Shown one piece after another: positions 39,825 to 48,718 of a stretch of 64,000 nt of DNA. A model generated the notes under the pieces. That model was not told the origin of the DNA. It did not search any database and saw only the letters and a list, made by a program, of their open reading frames with translations. The translations under genes and the position numbers were made by a program. The DNA is from Saprospiraceae bacterium. Its GTDB lineage: Bacteria > Bacteroidota > Bacteroidia > Chitinophagales > Saprospiraceae. Every line of letters begins with the position of its first letter. Positions within the stretch are counted from its first letter, which is position 1. The stretch spans positions 1 through 64,000 of the forward strand of contig JADKGF010000013.1 of assembly GCA_016717105.1 (NCBI GenBank), read 5' to 3'.

Positions 39825-40736
39825 ATGAAACCAACATTATTGATCCTAGCTGCCGGTATGGGCAGTAGGTATGGAAAACTTAAACAAATGGATGCATTTG
39901 GCCCGAATGGTGAGACGATTATTGATTACTCACTTTATGACGCTATAAATGCGGGATTTGGAAAAGTTGTTTTTATCATAAGGGACTTTTTTAGAGAAGA
40001 ATTTGAACAGTATTTCAGGTCAAAACTTGGGGATAGAATCGAAATGGAATTTATTTCCCAAGAGCTATCTAATGTGCCTGAAAATAGTACTTTCAACGTC
40101 AATAGAGAAAAACCTTGGGGAACAGCTCACGCAATTTGGGTAGCTAGAAATGTGATAAATGAGCCTTTCGGTGTGATCAACGCTGATGATTATTATGGGG
40201 TAGATTCCTTTTGTCAGTTGGCAGATTTTTTAACAGAAAGTCACAAAAATAATACGGAAGATTACGCTGTTGTGGCCTATTATTTGCGCAATACACTTTC
40301 GGATCATGGTACTGTCAATCGCGGTGTTTGCAATATGGATCCAGCTACTCGAAATTTGATAGACGTGAAAGAATGCGTTAAAATCAAAAGAGATGCTGAT
40401 GGTATTATTCGTTATCCTGAAAATGAAGGTACCGTTAATTTGTCTGAAGATAGCTTGGTCTCAATGAATATGTGGGGATTTCTTCCATCTTATTTTGTGT
40501 ATTGCGATGAGATCTTTAAAGATTTTCTGCAAAGAGAAGGTATGGAATTGACTTCAGAATTTTATATTCCAGTATTGGTTGATACTTTGATAAAAAGAGG
40601 TACACTCAATGTCAAAGTGATCGATACCGAATCTGATTGGTTTGGTGTGACTTATCAAGAAGATAAACCTTTTGTCATGGAAAAAATTAATCACCTGATT
40701 TCACAAGGCGTATATCCTAATAAATTGTGGAGCTAA
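39825..40736 (+). CDS. Sugar-phosphate nucleotidyltransferase-like protein
   Basis: The 303-residue protein has an NTP-transferase Rossmann fold. It carries the nucleotide-binding signature LILAAGMGSRYGKLKQMDAF near the start (GxGxR-x-K pattern), EKPWGTAHAIWVARNVI, and the metal-binding INADDYYG (Asp pair). It should join an NTP with a sugar 1-phosphate or a related phosphorylated compound; the sugar is unknown and no pathway genes are adjacent. DUF2905 follows after nine bases and is probably cotranscribed. Confidence 0.8.
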   Translation: MKPTLLILAAGMGSRYGKLKQMDAFGPNGETIIDYSLYDAINAGFGKVVFIIRDFFREEFEQYFRSKLGDRIEMEFISQELSNVPENSTFNVNREKPWGTAHAIWVARNVINEPFGVINADDYYGVDSFCQLADFLTESHKNNTEDYAVVAYYLRNTLSDHGTVNRGVCNMDPATRNLIDVKECVKIKRDADGIIRYPENEGTVNLSEDSLVSMNMWGFLPSYFVYCDEIFKDFLQREGMELTSEFYIPVLVDTLIKRGTLNVKVIDTESDWFGVTYQEDKPFVMEKINHLISQGVYPNKLWS

Positions 40737-40745
40737 ATCGTCATA

Positions 40746-40964
40746 ATGGCAAAAAGTATCATCGTATTAGGTGGAATTATCATGTTGGTTGGAATAGTGT
40801 GGTATTACTTTGGTGAAAAGTTGACATTTATTGGAAATTTGCCAGGCGACATCAGAATAGAAAAGGAGAATTTTAAGTTTTATTTCCCTATAACTACAAT
40901 GTTGATAATCAGTGTACTAATCAATGTTTTGATCAGGATTTACAAGTATATTTTTCTGAGTTAA
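40746..40964 (+). CDS. DUF2905 small membrane protein
   Basis: The 72-residue protein has two transmembrane helices (IIVLGGIIMLVGIVWYYFG and FPITTMLIISVLINVLI). Between them is the family hallmark LTFIGNLPGDIRIEKENFKFYFP. The function of DUF2905 proteins is unknown. Its TAA (40962-40964) overlaps the stop of the convergent symporter gene: the two stops share the sequence TTAA. Confidence 0.85.
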   Translation: MAKSIIVLGGIIMLVGIVWYYFGEKLTFIGNLPGDIRIEKENFKFYFPITTMLIISVLINVLIRIYKYIFLS

Positions 40965-42643
40965 GATTTTTTGGTCTCACCTTTGAAGATTGTATTTTGC
41001 ATCAAGAGTGCAAAAATGATTACCAATGTACATCCAACGACATTGAGCAATAAGAAGCTAATAATGTCTGCAAAATAAATACATATTACCAGAATTTGGG
41101 TCATCAATGCACTATAAAAAACGGCCTTCGCTTGGATTGTTTTTACATAAAAAGCACTTAGGAATACACCCAAAATGGTACCATAAAATATTGAACCAAT
41201 AATATTAACCAATTGGATTAAATTTTCGAATAACGTACCATAACAAGCAAAACCTATTGCTATAGCGCCCCAAACTACGGTTAGCAGCTTGGTTGTCTGT
41301 ACGTAATGCGTATCGTCACCATTAGGATTGACACTTCTTTTATAAATATCTATGGTTGATGTGGTTGCTAATGCATTTAGCTCCGATGCCGTCGATGACA
41401 TGGCAGCACTAAATATCACCGCTAACAAGAGACCAATGATACCTTTGGGAAGGAAATTGAGTATAAAACTTATAAAAACATAATCCTTATCATTCGATTC
41501 TTCAGCAGGTAGATGTTTTTCTACCAATTGTTTTATTTCTGTACGGACAGCTTTTTCCTTGGTTAATATTTGGGCAAATTCCTTACTCGCATTTTTATTA
41601 TCGTCATTGTTGACCACTTGATTTATAGCTGTACTTTTTAATCTGAAAATGGAGTTAATCTCAGTTTCAAGCTTGTTTACTTGTGAAACTGCTTCTGTTT
41701 TTTTCAGTTTATCCAAAGTGGCGGCATTAAAAAACACAGGTGGTGCTGTAAACTGGTAAAATACAAATACCATCACACCAACCAAAAGAATAAAAAATTG
41801 CATAGGTACTTTCAATAATCCATTCATGATCAATCCCATCTGGCTTTCGCGAATCGACTTACCTGATAAATATCGTTGTACTTGTGATTGATCTGTACCG
41901 AAATATGACAAAGCGAGAAACATACCACCTAATAATCCCCACCAAACTGTATATCTGCTTTCTACATTGAATGAAAAGTCGAGAATATTCAGTTTTTCTC
42001 CAGCACCAGCTATTTTCATGGCATTAGAGAAATTAATTTCCGGTGGTAAACTATACATTATTATAGTAAATGCAGCTATCATACCGGCAAATATGATGAA
42101 CATTTGTTGTTTTTGGGTCACATTTACGGCTTTTGTCCCACCACTTACTGTATAAATCACAACCAATGCACCCAAAATAATATTGAGTAAATTTAAGTTC
42201 CAACCCAATATAGTGGATAGAATAATAGCTGGAGCGTAAATAGTGATACCTGCGCCTAATCCTCGCTGTATCAAAAATAGAACTGCAGTCAGACTTCTGG
42301 TTCTGACATCAAATCTTTGTTCCAGGTATTCGTAAGCGGTAAAAACTTTGAGTTTGTGGTAGATTGGGATAAAAGTGATACAAATGATAACCATTGCCAA
42401 TGGCAACCCAAAATAGAACTGGACAAATCCCATTCCATCATGAAATGCTTGTCCAGGCGTGGACATAAATGTGATCGCGCTCGCCTGCGTAGCCATTACT
42501 GAGAGTCCTATCGTCCACCATTTGGATTCATTATTGCCACGCATATAATCATCCATATTTTGTTTGCCCCTTGTTTTCCATGTTCCGTAAATAACGATGA
42601 AAAGTAAGGATGAAATAAGAATGACCCAATCTATGCTGCTCAT
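40961..42643 (-). CDS. Sodium:solute symporter (SSS family)
   Basis: The 560-residue transporter has about 13 membrane helices. Family features include the N-terminal YGTWKTRGKQNMDDYMRGNN, WWTIGLSVMATQASAITFMS around the unwound first core helix, and FGLPLAMVIICITF. A soluble loop of about 75 residues lies near residues 275-385. Substrate is not predictable from sequence. It follows a PIG-L deacetylase gene and a 35-residue membrane protein on the same strand, suggesting uptake of a product of that hydrolase. Confidence 0.85.
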   Translation of the reverse strand: MSSIDWVILISSLLFIVIYGTWKTRGKQNMDDYMRGNNESKWWTIGLSVMATQASAITFMSTPGQAFHDGMGFVQFYFGLPLAMVIICITFIPIYHKLKVFTAYEYLEQRFDVRTRSLTAVLFLIQRGLGAGITIYAPAIILSTILGWNLNLLNIILGALVVIYTVSGGTKAVNVTQKQQMFIIFAGMIAAFTIIMYSLPPEINFSNAMKIAGAGEKLNILDFSFNVESRYTVWWGLLGGMFLALSYFGTDQSQVQRYLSGKSIRESQMGLIMNGLLKVPMQFFILLVGVMVFVFYQFTAPPVFFNAATLDKLKKTEAVSQVNKLETEINSIFRLKSTAINQVVNNDDNKNASKEFAQILTKEKAVRTEIKQLVEKHLPAEESNDKDYVFISFILNFLPKGIIGLLLAVIFSAAMSSTASELNALATTSTIDIYKRSVNPNGDDTHYVQTTKLLTVVWGAIAIGFACYGTLFENLIQLVNIIGSIFYGTILGVFLSAFYVKTIQAKAVFYSALMTQILVICIYFADIISFLLLNVVGCTLVIIFALLMQNTIFKGETKKS

Positions 42644-42665
42644 AAGAAGAATTTCATTTAGAAGA

Positions 42666-42773
42666 TTATGCCCAAAGCAACATGATGATAAAGAAGATCA
42701 GGATATAAAGTGCATTTGCCACCAATACCAAGGTATAGGAAGCATTCCAATTATTTTTATGGTTTTGAATCAT
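42666..42773 (-). CDS. Small single-pass membrane protein, 35 residues
   Basis: Its ATG (42771-42773) lies inside the last codons of the PIG-L gene in another frame, and its TAA ends 22 bases before the symporter start. The product begins MIQNHKNNWNASYTLVLVA and ends with a hydrophobic helix (LYILIFFIIMLLWA). The overlap suggests translational coupling within the operon. A role as a small subunit or stabiliser of the symporter is only a guess from position. Confidence 0.5.
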   Translation of the reverse strand: MIQNHKNNWNASYTLVLVANALYILIFFIIMLLWA

Positions 42774-45041
42774 GGCCTAAGGATATTAAATTAGCAAATA
42801 ATCTATAGGCTCCTGAAACACCTGCGGGCAATTCTCTGAAGAAGGAAAGTCCTGTATAGATATAATATCCTTCACCGTATTGGGCTACCAATAGACTTCC
42901 ATCTAATGGCGTTTCTCCAGGATCGTTACATGAGAATATCGGAACAAAAGCTTTGTCCCATTCACTTGGGAAATACAAACCACGTTCTTGTACCCAACCT
43001 TCAAAATCTTTTGATGTTAGCTTGTTTGGTGTGTTGACTACGGCATGATCAGGTGCCAAAAATCGCATTTCTGCTTCTTCTACAGTGACTCTATTTCTAG
43101 AAAGTGTCAAGGGATATGGTGCCAATTCCTTTGTAACCAATCCATTAGATACATTATATTGTACAACAACAGTTCCACCTTTTTTTACAAAATCAAAAAT
43201 CATGGCTTGTTTGTATTTAAGATTTTCTTCTGTATTATAGGCACGTACGCCGAGGATAAGTGTTTGGAATGTGGAAAGTTTCTCTTCAGAAATATCTTCT
43301 GGTTTGATGATTTCTACCGTGCAGCCTATCTGACGAAGACTTGTAGGTATTTCGTCTCCAGCACCTGCAACATAGGCTACTCGATGTGCCGCTGTCTGAA
43401 TATTTAACCTTGAGAATTTCGCTTCAGCCTTCATTAAAACTGTTTGATAAGGTATATGATCGTATTGAATATTGATCATGGCATCGGTATATGTTTTATC
43501 ATTTGCATGAATTATCGGCGTTACGTCTATTTCTTCTGGTGTAGACGTAGGTGTGACAGTGAAGACAAACGATTTATTTTCTCCTTTTTCCTTAAAGCTA
43601 AAATCAAATTTATCAGGTGTGACTGTCCAGCCTTTTGGCATAGGTAATACAACTGAGCCTTGTTGATCTTTTGCCCAAGCATGAACTTGTACGCTAACTT
43701 CTTTGGGTTTGTTGGTCGCAAAGACATAGACAGCTTCCTTTACATTAACAGTAAGCGGTGGCACTATTTCCAATGGGCGATAAGTTTCTCCGTTCTCAGG
43801 ACTGTTATACTTATAGACTACATTTTTTTCAAAAGTAAATGGATTACCCAAAATATTGATTGTAAAGAATACCTTTAAATTTCGATCAGATTCGGGTTTG
43901 CCTATCATATTTTGGTCTTCAACATAGTATGTGCCTAAACTTCCCTTTTGAGTCAACCAATAAGGCGCTGTATTAGCGAAACAATTTCTTTGGATTTGAT
44001 TTCTTTCCAAAAAGGATCTCCAGTTTTTTGCACTTTTTTATAGAGATCAATGAGCGCAGGAATAGAAGTAGATGGATCGGTAAATTTATAATTTTTCAGT
44101 AGGTCATCTACCAGAGCTTGAATGGGTGCACCATTGGGTACTCGGGACCAAGTAGTGTTAATGCCTTCGAAAATATCTGATTTCCCTGGCGGTAGATCAC
44201 CTTTGAGCAGTTCCAAGTACTCCATTTGGAGCCCACGAGTTCCTGTAGCACCAAAGCCCTGACACTTGTGTTTACTTCTTGATTCTGCAGCTATCTCTGT
44301 GTTTGACTTGCCTAATAGTGGAAAAAAAACACCTACATCCATACTCATTAGGGCTGATTTATCGGCCTTCTTAAACTTCTCTTCACTACCATAAAACCAC
44401 CAACTGGTATTAAAAAATAATCTTCGTGGTTGCCAAGTAGATAAGCGAGGCAATTGATTTGGATAAACGGTCGGATCGGCAGCCTTTTCAAAAAGTTCAT
44501 AAGACAATTGTCCGGATGCGGTATGATGTCCATGAGTTTCGCCCGACGTACGATGATCAAATCTATTGATGATCACATCAGGTCGTGTGGTTCTGATAGC
44601 GCGAACCACATCAGCTTTCACTTTTTCGGTATCCCAAATTTTGATTGTTTCTTCGGCATTTTTGGAGTACCCAAAATCATTGGCTCTTGTGAACATCTGG
44701 TGCCCATTATCCACAGAACGCGCCATGAGCAACTCTTGCGTCCGCATTACACCTAGCAATTCGCTGATTTCAGGTCCAATGAGATTTTGTCCGCCATCGC
44801 CTCTCGTAAGTGAGAGATAGGTTGTATGTGCCTTCTTATCGTTGGCTAAGTATGATATCAATCTGGTGTTTTCGTCATCTGGATGCGCAGCAACATAAAG
44901 CACAGAACCCAAAAATCCCAACTTTTCCATTTGCTGGTATATTTCTCCAGAAGTCAATTTTTTTGGTACTTGGCTATTGGCCAATTGCAAGCCTGTGCTA
45001 ACGACAACACAGATAAGAAGTAATACTTTAAATTTTAGCAC
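42757..45041 (-). pseudogene. PIG-L family deacetylase with missing middle segment and frameshift
   Basis: The first frame (43953-45041) has a signal peptide and a PIG-L deacetylase domain: YVAAHPDDENTRLISYLAND gives the metal-binding HPDDE, and ETHGHHTASGQL the second His cluster. The second frame (42757-44010) is the C-terminal half typical of large Bacteroidota PIG-L proteins (APYWLTQKGSLGTYYVEDQN onward, with a glutamine-amidotransferase-like end, GGTVVVQYNVSNG). At about 43,985 KEIKSKEI meets NTAPYWL directly. From the usual layout, roughly 70-90 residues of a beta domain are missing there, and the frame changes. This looks like a real internal deletion or an assembly collapse, not a single-base error. 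The substrate would be an N-acetyl sugar derivative. Confidence 0.7.
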
Positions 45042-45161
45042 GATATTAAATTGTTTATTAAACTCGAAAAAAAAATCTTATTTGTTTTAAAGAATAAGGT
45101 CATTTATTTTGTCAATTTCTGAAAAAACTTGATCTTTGTCCTGCAACATTCATAACCTATC

Positions 45162-45245
45162 ATGTTAATAATAGGATTAACATTGGCGGTATTTGCAGTA
45201 TTGGTGATCGGATCTTTTATCCAGAGCAATCCTGCAAAACGCTGA
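45162..45245 (+). CDS. Possible 27-residue membrane peptide
   Basis: A short frame MLIIGLTLAVFAVLVIGSFI ends QSNPAKR and stops at TGA 45243-45245. It is hydrophobic with a basic end, as in small inner-membrane proteins, and GATCTTTG at 45131-45138 loosely resembles a promoter element. It is too short to be certain and may be chance. Confidence 0.25.
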   Translation: MLIIGLTLAVFAVLVIGSFIQSNPAKR

Positions 45246-45253
45246 TTTTACAT

Positions 45254-45466
45254 TTAATTTGCCTTTGCCTCAGGCATTTTACAGTCTTCTTGTGGTTTTT
45301 TTCCGCAAACCGTGCATTCGCCCAGTTGATTTTTCAGCATGGGATTATTACTCGCACATGTTCCTCTGAATTCTTGCCCTGTGAATAATTGTCTCAAGTT
45401 GAGCAGTAAAAAAGCTAACCCGAAGAAACCAAAAATCACTATTAAAATATAAAGAAATTCTTGCAT
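45254..45466 (-). CDS. Small membrane protein with conserved-looking Cys cluster
   Basis: The 70-residue product has one N-terminal membrane helix (FLYILIVIFGFFGLAFLLLN). Its soluble tail has five Cys in the order GTCASNN, GECTVCGKK and EDCKMPE, possibly a metal or redox site. Short proteins of this layout occur in Bacteroidota, but I know of no function. ATG 45466 is chosen because the upstream frame to 45589 adds a non-typical leader ahead of the membrane helix. Confidence 0.6.
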   Translation of the reverse strand: MQEFLYILIVIFGFFGLAFLLLNLRQLFTGQEFRGTCASNNPMLKNQLGECTVCGKKPQEDCKMPEAKAN

Positions 45467-45805
45467 GACTATTGTTTTGATGCTAAGTAAATAGAACAAC
45501 GAGACTTTTGAAATTGTTTTGTTAGGAACAAATCGGGTAGGAGGTTGAAGAAATGATTCTATACCAATCGGAATATGGAAAAACTGCATCTAGGACTATT
45601 ACAATATAATTTTGAAAATGTGTGTATCAATTCATCTGTCACCAAGCACACGTATTTCGTTTTAAAAAAATAATCATCGTCATCCTTTTTCAATTTAGAA
45701 TTGGATGTTAATAAAATTCTGTTAAAATTTGATTTCGTTAGGACAATTTACTATTTTGCATCGTAAAAGTTATGAAACATCTTATTATCAAAAAAAAGTA
45801 TTATT
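45467..45805. other. Intergenic region, no gene seen
   Basis: This A+T-rich stretch lies between two divergent genes. Apart from TTTG and TATTTTG motifs near 45752-45758 that could serve the rightward outer-membrane protein gene, I see nothing in it. Confidence 0.4.
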
Positions 45806-47194
45806 ATGAATTACTTTAAAATTAGAAACCTGCTCACATTGGTTGTAATTACGATGCAATTTTGTCATTTGGATGCACAGACATTGTATGAGTATTCTAA
45901 ATTCAGATTTCCGGAAGTTAAAGTGAAAGGGCTTACTGGAACTGCTTTTTTAATAGGCAATAACAATTCATTTGAATATGATAATCTAACATCTAAAGTT
46001 AAACAATTTTCTTATAATATAAATGGAAATTATTCTTTTTTTGAAAATACCAATTCAAAGCAAAAAATTGATAGTTGGAGTTTAACAAATTATTTTGAGA
46101 GGTCATTGTCGGAAAAAAATCTTTATCAACCACATGGATTAAATCAACAGTTTTACATTCAATCTTCAAAATCTCAAATCAATAGAAAATATTCACATCC
46201 AGAATTTGAGCGATTGGGTTTTCGACAAAAGTTTACAGAGATCGACCATAACTTAATTGTGTACTATTCCAAGCGTATATATGAGGATGATAATTTTAAA
46301 TCAAAAACAGATAACATATCTGCATATGGCTCTTTACCATTAAAAATGGGTTATGGTAGAATCGAACCGATGACCGATGTATTTTTAGCCCAGTTTTTGA
46401 TGGATGACCTTCTTGAAGCTGGATTAATAAGCGAAAAATTCACCGAAGAGCAATTATTTGATTTGGCACAGACGATGAGCCGAATAAAGAACGTTCGAGT
46501 TTTTGATTATAGACGAGCTAATATTTATCAGTTGACTGAATTGTCCCGATGGATGGAACGAAATGACATTCCCCAAAATATTCAGTCTTTTACGATCTTA
46601 AATGACAATTGGACTAATGCGTCTATATTTAGAAGACAAAATGGAAAAAGGATTTCACTTGGAGTTGAACCATGGGCAGAATATTCGAAAATTAATGACT
46701 TTGATTCCAATATCTATTATGGTTCGGGAATTGAGTTGAATTATTATATTGCAAAACCATTGAGCCAAAATTCACAATCAGATATTAGTATAACTTTATC
46801 GTATGATTTTCAAGCTGGAGATTTGAAAGATTTAGCTCGAATATCAACTGCATACAATTATTCATACAATCCAAATTCTAGAACAACTTATGCTATTAGT
46901 CCAAAAGCGACTGTGCTCTTAGCTTCATTAGATGATACTTATTTTTCGTTAAATTTACCAGTTTCTGTTTCATATTTTATTAACTATAGATCTCGAATCA
47001 GTGGTTTTATTTGCGTTAGATATAATTATAATAAGGACAATTTGTTTTACCGTCCAATACGGCTTGAAAATACATCTTATATGATAAATAGATATGAATT
47101 TCTTGGTTTAGATCCATTTGATAACTTTAATGTTTTATCTGGAAAACAGCTGCAGATATATGGCAATCTTAGTTTTAATTACGCATTCTTCTAA
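45806..47194 (+). CDS. Putative outer-membrane beta-barrel protein
   Basis: The 462-residue protein has a signal peptide (MNYFKIRNLLTLVVITMQFC, cleavage probably after LDAQ). The C-terminal half is rich in alternating aromatic strands (YSYNPNSRTTYAISPKATVL, YFINYRSRISGFICVRYNY) and it ends in FNYAFF, a terminal aromatic suited to outer-membrane insertion. A central part (residues about 180-260: LAQFLMDDLLEAGLISEKFT) looks helical and soluble. I do not recognise the family. It is convergent with the endonuclease gene, overlapping it by four bases. Confidence 0.6.
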   Translation: MNYFKIRNLLTLVVITMQFCHLDAQTLYEYSKFRFPEVKVKGLTGTAFLIGNNNSFEYDNLTSKVKQFSYNINGNYSFFENTNSKQKIDSWSLTNYFERSLSEKNLYQPHGLNQQFYIQSSKSQINRKYSHPEFERLGFRQKFTEIDHNLIVYYSKRIYEDDNFKSKTDNISAYGSLPLKMGYGRIEPMTDVFLAQFLMDDLLEAGLISEKFTEEQLFDLAQTMSRIKNVRVFDYRRANIYQLTELSRWMERNDIPQNIQSFTILNDNWTNASIFRRQNGKRISLGVEPWAEYSKINDFDSNIYYGSGIELNYYIAKPLSQNSQSDISITLSYDFQAGDLKDLARISTAYNYSYNPNSRTTYAISPKATVLLASLDDTYFSLNLPVSVSYFINYRSRISGFICVRYNYNKDNLFYRPIRLENTSYMINRYEFLGLDPFDNFNVLSGKQLQIYGNLSFNYAFF

Positions 47195-47883
47195 GATAAC
47201 TTTAGAATCATCGGCGCATGATCTGAGTATTTTTGTTCACGCCATTCGCTAAGGTAGTAACATTCCTTGATGACAGGACTTAGGCATTCATGGATGTACG
47301 TGTGATCATATCGAAAACCATTGCCTTGATGGCTGTACCAAGAGTATTCTCGCACATCGCCATGTAGGAATCGAAATGCATCTATGTATCCTATCTTATT
47401 CATTTCTTTCAACTGGTCTTCGTACCAAAATGAATCGCCAGCTTGATCGATGCCATTGATGCCTGTATTAAAATCTCCTGCTATAATGTATGGTTTGTCG
47501 CTATTTTTGAAGTGATCCAGCAAGTATTCAAATAAAGCATGCTTCTTTTTATGGGGTAAATACACACCCATGATGCTGAAAACGTCAAACTCGATGCTCA
47601 GGATATTTTGAGAATACAATGGATCAGATGAAGGATGCAATTGGCTATTGCAAGGTAAAATGGATACAATTAGCACACTGTTATCATCCTTTTGAGCTTG
47701 AGTCACAAATTGGTGTCGATATCCTGCTCGAAGTAGTCCGTATCTTAGCTGCAAGCCACTTTCATTATTTCTAAATTCTGAAAGAATACAAACCGTGGGC
47801 TGGAGCATAGATATTTGCTGCAATATCAAATTGACTCGGCTTCCACCACCTTGCAGGATATTCCAGGATAATATAGAGAACAT
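47191..47883 (-). CDS. Endonuclease/exonuclease/phosphatase (EEP) family protein in NHEJ operon
   Basis: The 230-residue protein has EEP (DNase I/APE1-like) motifs: FSILSWNILQGGGSRVN with the early Asn, ILSEFRNNESG with the metal-binding Glu, IIAGDFNTGING with the catalytic Asp-x-Asn, and the end YSDHAPMILKL with Asp-His. No signal peptide is present, so it acts in the cytoplasm. Its start codon follows the ku stop codon directly, and ku follows ligD, so it is probably the third gene of an end-joining operon. A role in trimming DNA ends (3'-phosphate or abasic ends) is inferred from position; phosphodiester substrates other than DNA are possible. Confidence 0.75.
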   Translation of the reverse strand: MFSILSWNILQGGGSRVNLILQQISMLQPTVCILSEFRNNESGLQLRYGLLRAGYRHQFVTQAQKDDNSVLIVSILPCNSQLHPSSDPLYSQNILSIEFDVFSIMGVYLPHKKKHALFEYLLDHFKNSDKPYIIAGDFNTGINGIDQAGDSFWYEDQLKEMNKIGYIDAFRFLHGDVREYSWYSHQGNGFRYDHTYIHECLSPVIKECYYLSEWREQKYSDHAPMILKLS

Positions 47884-48672
47884 TTAAGCGCCTTTTTTGA
47901 GTTTCGCTTCTTCTATACTTCGTTTTAATGCTTCCATAATATCTACAACTGGTGCTGCATCTTCTTTGGATTCAATGCTTACCACTTCTTGGCCATTTAC
48001 CTTTTTCTGTACCATTTCTAAGACAGCATCACGATAATGATCTTCAAATTTGATATCCGAAAATGATTTTACCATACTATTTATGAGTGTTCCTGCAAGC
48101 TGAAGTTGGGCATCATCTACAGCAGTGGTTTTGACATCGGGAATATCTTTTACATTTCTGACTTCATATGGATATCTCAATTTGTACATGATCAATCCAT
48201 CTTGTTCGGGCATCACAAGTACCACATCTTCGCGCTCTCTGATGACAATGCGACCTACACCGGCTTTACCTGATTGTAAGAGTGCTTGTTTTAGTAAATT
48301 GTAGGTTGGATTAGCAATATCACCATTCGGACCTACAAAATACAGTGCTTCAAACCTAGAAGGATGGACTTCGCTGATATCAACAAATGCTTCAATATCA
48401 ATTACTTTTGTGCTTTTAAGCTTTATGGTATCCAGTTCTGTTTTATTAAATACTACATATCGATCTGGTTCGTATTCATAACCTTTTACAATATTGCCGA
48501 AAGGCACTTCTTCTGCGCATCCAGCACATACTTTTTTATAATTGATTTTGCCGTGATCCTTATCATGCAGCTGTTTGAAAGACAATTCTCCTTCCGTTTC
48601 TAAGCCATTAAATACTTGAATAGGAATAGTTACTAATGAAAAACGGATATGTCCCTTCCAGATTGATCTCAT
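47884..48672 (-). CDS. ku: Ku protein, non-homologous end joining
   Basis: The 262-residue protein starts MRSIWKGHIRFSLVTIPIQV, the standard bacterial Ku start. It contains KKVCAGCAEEVPFGNIVKGY, ALYFVGPNG and LRYPYEVRNVKDIP, and ends with a short Lys-rich tail. Bacterial Ku forms a homodimeric ring that threads onto DNA ends and recruits LigD. It lies 46 bases after ligD and directly before the EEP nuclease gene. Confidence 0.95.
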   Translation of the reverse strand: MRSIWKGHIRFSLVTIPIQVFNGLETEGELSFKQLHDKDHGKINYKKVCAGCAEEVPFGNIVKGYEYEPDRYVVFNKTELDTIKLKSTKVIDIEAFVDISEVHPSRFEALYFVGPNGDIANPTYNLLKQALLQSGKAGVGRIVIREREDVVLVMPEQDGLIMYKLRYPYEVRNVKDIPDVKTTAVDDAQLQLAGTLINSMVKSFSDIKFEDHYRDAVLEMVQKKVNGQEVVSIESKEDAAPVVDIMEALKRSIEEAKLKKGA

Positions 48673-48718
48673 TATATGTTGATTTACTTATGTTGATTAT
48701 GTACAATTATTTTGCCAA

